Source: Olegusella massiliensis (GTDB lineage Bacteria > Actinomycetota > Coriobacteriia > Coriobacteriales > Atopobiaceae). Taken from it: a stretch of 64,000 nucleotides of DNA. Below the pieces are notes generated by a model, which saw only the letters and a program-made list of their open reading frames with translations, did no database searches and was not told the DNA's origin. The translations under genes and the position numbers were made by a program. This document shows, in pieces, positions 63,754 through 64,000 of the stretch. The stretch's first letter is position 1, and the number at the start of each line of letters is the position of its first letter. The DNA lies in contig NZ_FLLS01000002.1 in assembly GCF_900078545.1 (NCBI RefSeq), positions 186,001 to 250,000 of the forward strand. The letters run 5' to 3'.

Positions 63754-64000
63754 TTAGTGCGCAGCTGCCAGTGAAGCACGGTCAAGCCATTTTCCGCGCA
63801 GAAGACGGAATAAAAGAATTGCGCCTCGGATGTTAAGTTCTATGCACATAGCCGTCCACATACCTACAAGGCCCATAAGAGGCACCATTACGATAGCAAG
63901 AGTAATCCTTACGATCCACATCGACCCAAGGTTTACGAGACTTGGAGCCAAGGTATCACCTGCTCCTCGCAATGCTCCTGAGGCAACCATTGAAACGCCG
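63754..64000 (-). CDS. MATE family efflux transporter (C-terminal part, cut by window edge)
   Basis: The last 82 residues of a multidrug and toxin extrusion transporter are visible. ASGALRGAGDT is a conserved stretch near the end of MATE proteins, followed by two hydrophobic helices and a short basic tail. The rest lies right of the window. It is on the same strand as the SDR operon but separated by about 170 non-coding bases. No terminator is obvious after it. Confidence 0.82.
   Translation of the reverse strand, partial: GVSMVASGALRGAGDTLAPSLVNLGSMWIVRITLAIVMVPLMGLVGMWTAMCIELNIRGAILLFRLLRGKWLDRASLAAAH

Overview
The window looks like chromosomal DNA of a low-to-mid GC member of the Coriobacteriia (Actinomycetota), most likely an Atopobiaceae relative (Atopobium/Lancefieldella/Olsenella type). 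This is inferred from the mix of actinobacterial and Firmicute-like families (MurT/GatD, Asp23/AmaP, SEC-C methionine aminopeptidase, FeoB-associated Cys-rich peptide, an orphan GlnR-like regulator beside glnA) and from gene style. No rRNA, tRNA, CRISPR array, prophage or insertion sequence was recognised.

Layout. 1-3.2 kb: end of a LacI-controlled sugar ABC transporter operon (regulator, binding lipoprotein, permease running off the left edge). 3.2-6.3 kb: copper module csoR-copA with a consensus CsoR operator; the CopA has a CopZ-like domain at its C-terminus. 6.3-12 kb: DUF2130 protein, HtrA protease, orphan OmpR-type regulator, glutamine synthetase, small Cys-rich membrane peptide. 12-20 kb: gpmA, a heterodimeric ABC exporter with its TetR, methionine aminopeptidase, and an sdpR/sdpI pair. 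19.3-24.7 kb: an apparent envelope operon (LCP protein, AmaP-like, DUF2273, Asp23, MurT, GatD). 24.7-36 kb: YebC, an acidic unknown protein, a repeat-rich gap, lgt, NifU C-domain, U32 peptidase, tyrS, a bifunctional PBP, argR and a membrane protein with a C39-like domain whose catalytic Cys is replaced by Ser.

36.3-63.6 kb is a dense accessory catabolic locus and the most interesting part. It holds homologues of every function of the Escherichia coli fructoselysine (frlABCDR) system: an FrlA-like permease, an FrlB-like SIS deglycase, three FrlC-like epimerases, two FrlD-like kinases and two GntR/HutC regulators. Around them lie two ribokinase-type PfkB kinases, two ROK kinases, three more SIS proteins, a NagB-like enzyme, a DapA/NanA-like lyase, a DUF4432 aldose-epimerase-like protein, an FGGY kinase, a BtpA/SgcQ protein, two amidohydrolases, YjbQ, an esterase and an SDR dehydrogenase. 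The genes form several units: 43330->36334 (-), 43614->44399 (+), 48662->44670 (-), 49035->52128 (+), 59608->52142 (-, with internal terminators), 59995->60774 (+) and 63586->60849 (-). A recurring motif close to TTATTGGTATA lies before five of them. My interpretation is that the locus imports glycated amino acids or related amino-sugar conjugates, phosphorylates them, interconverts the sugar part and splits it from the amine by SIS deglycases. It appears to run several parallel versions for different conjugates. The substrates are inferred, not shown. The window ends inside a MATE-family transporter.
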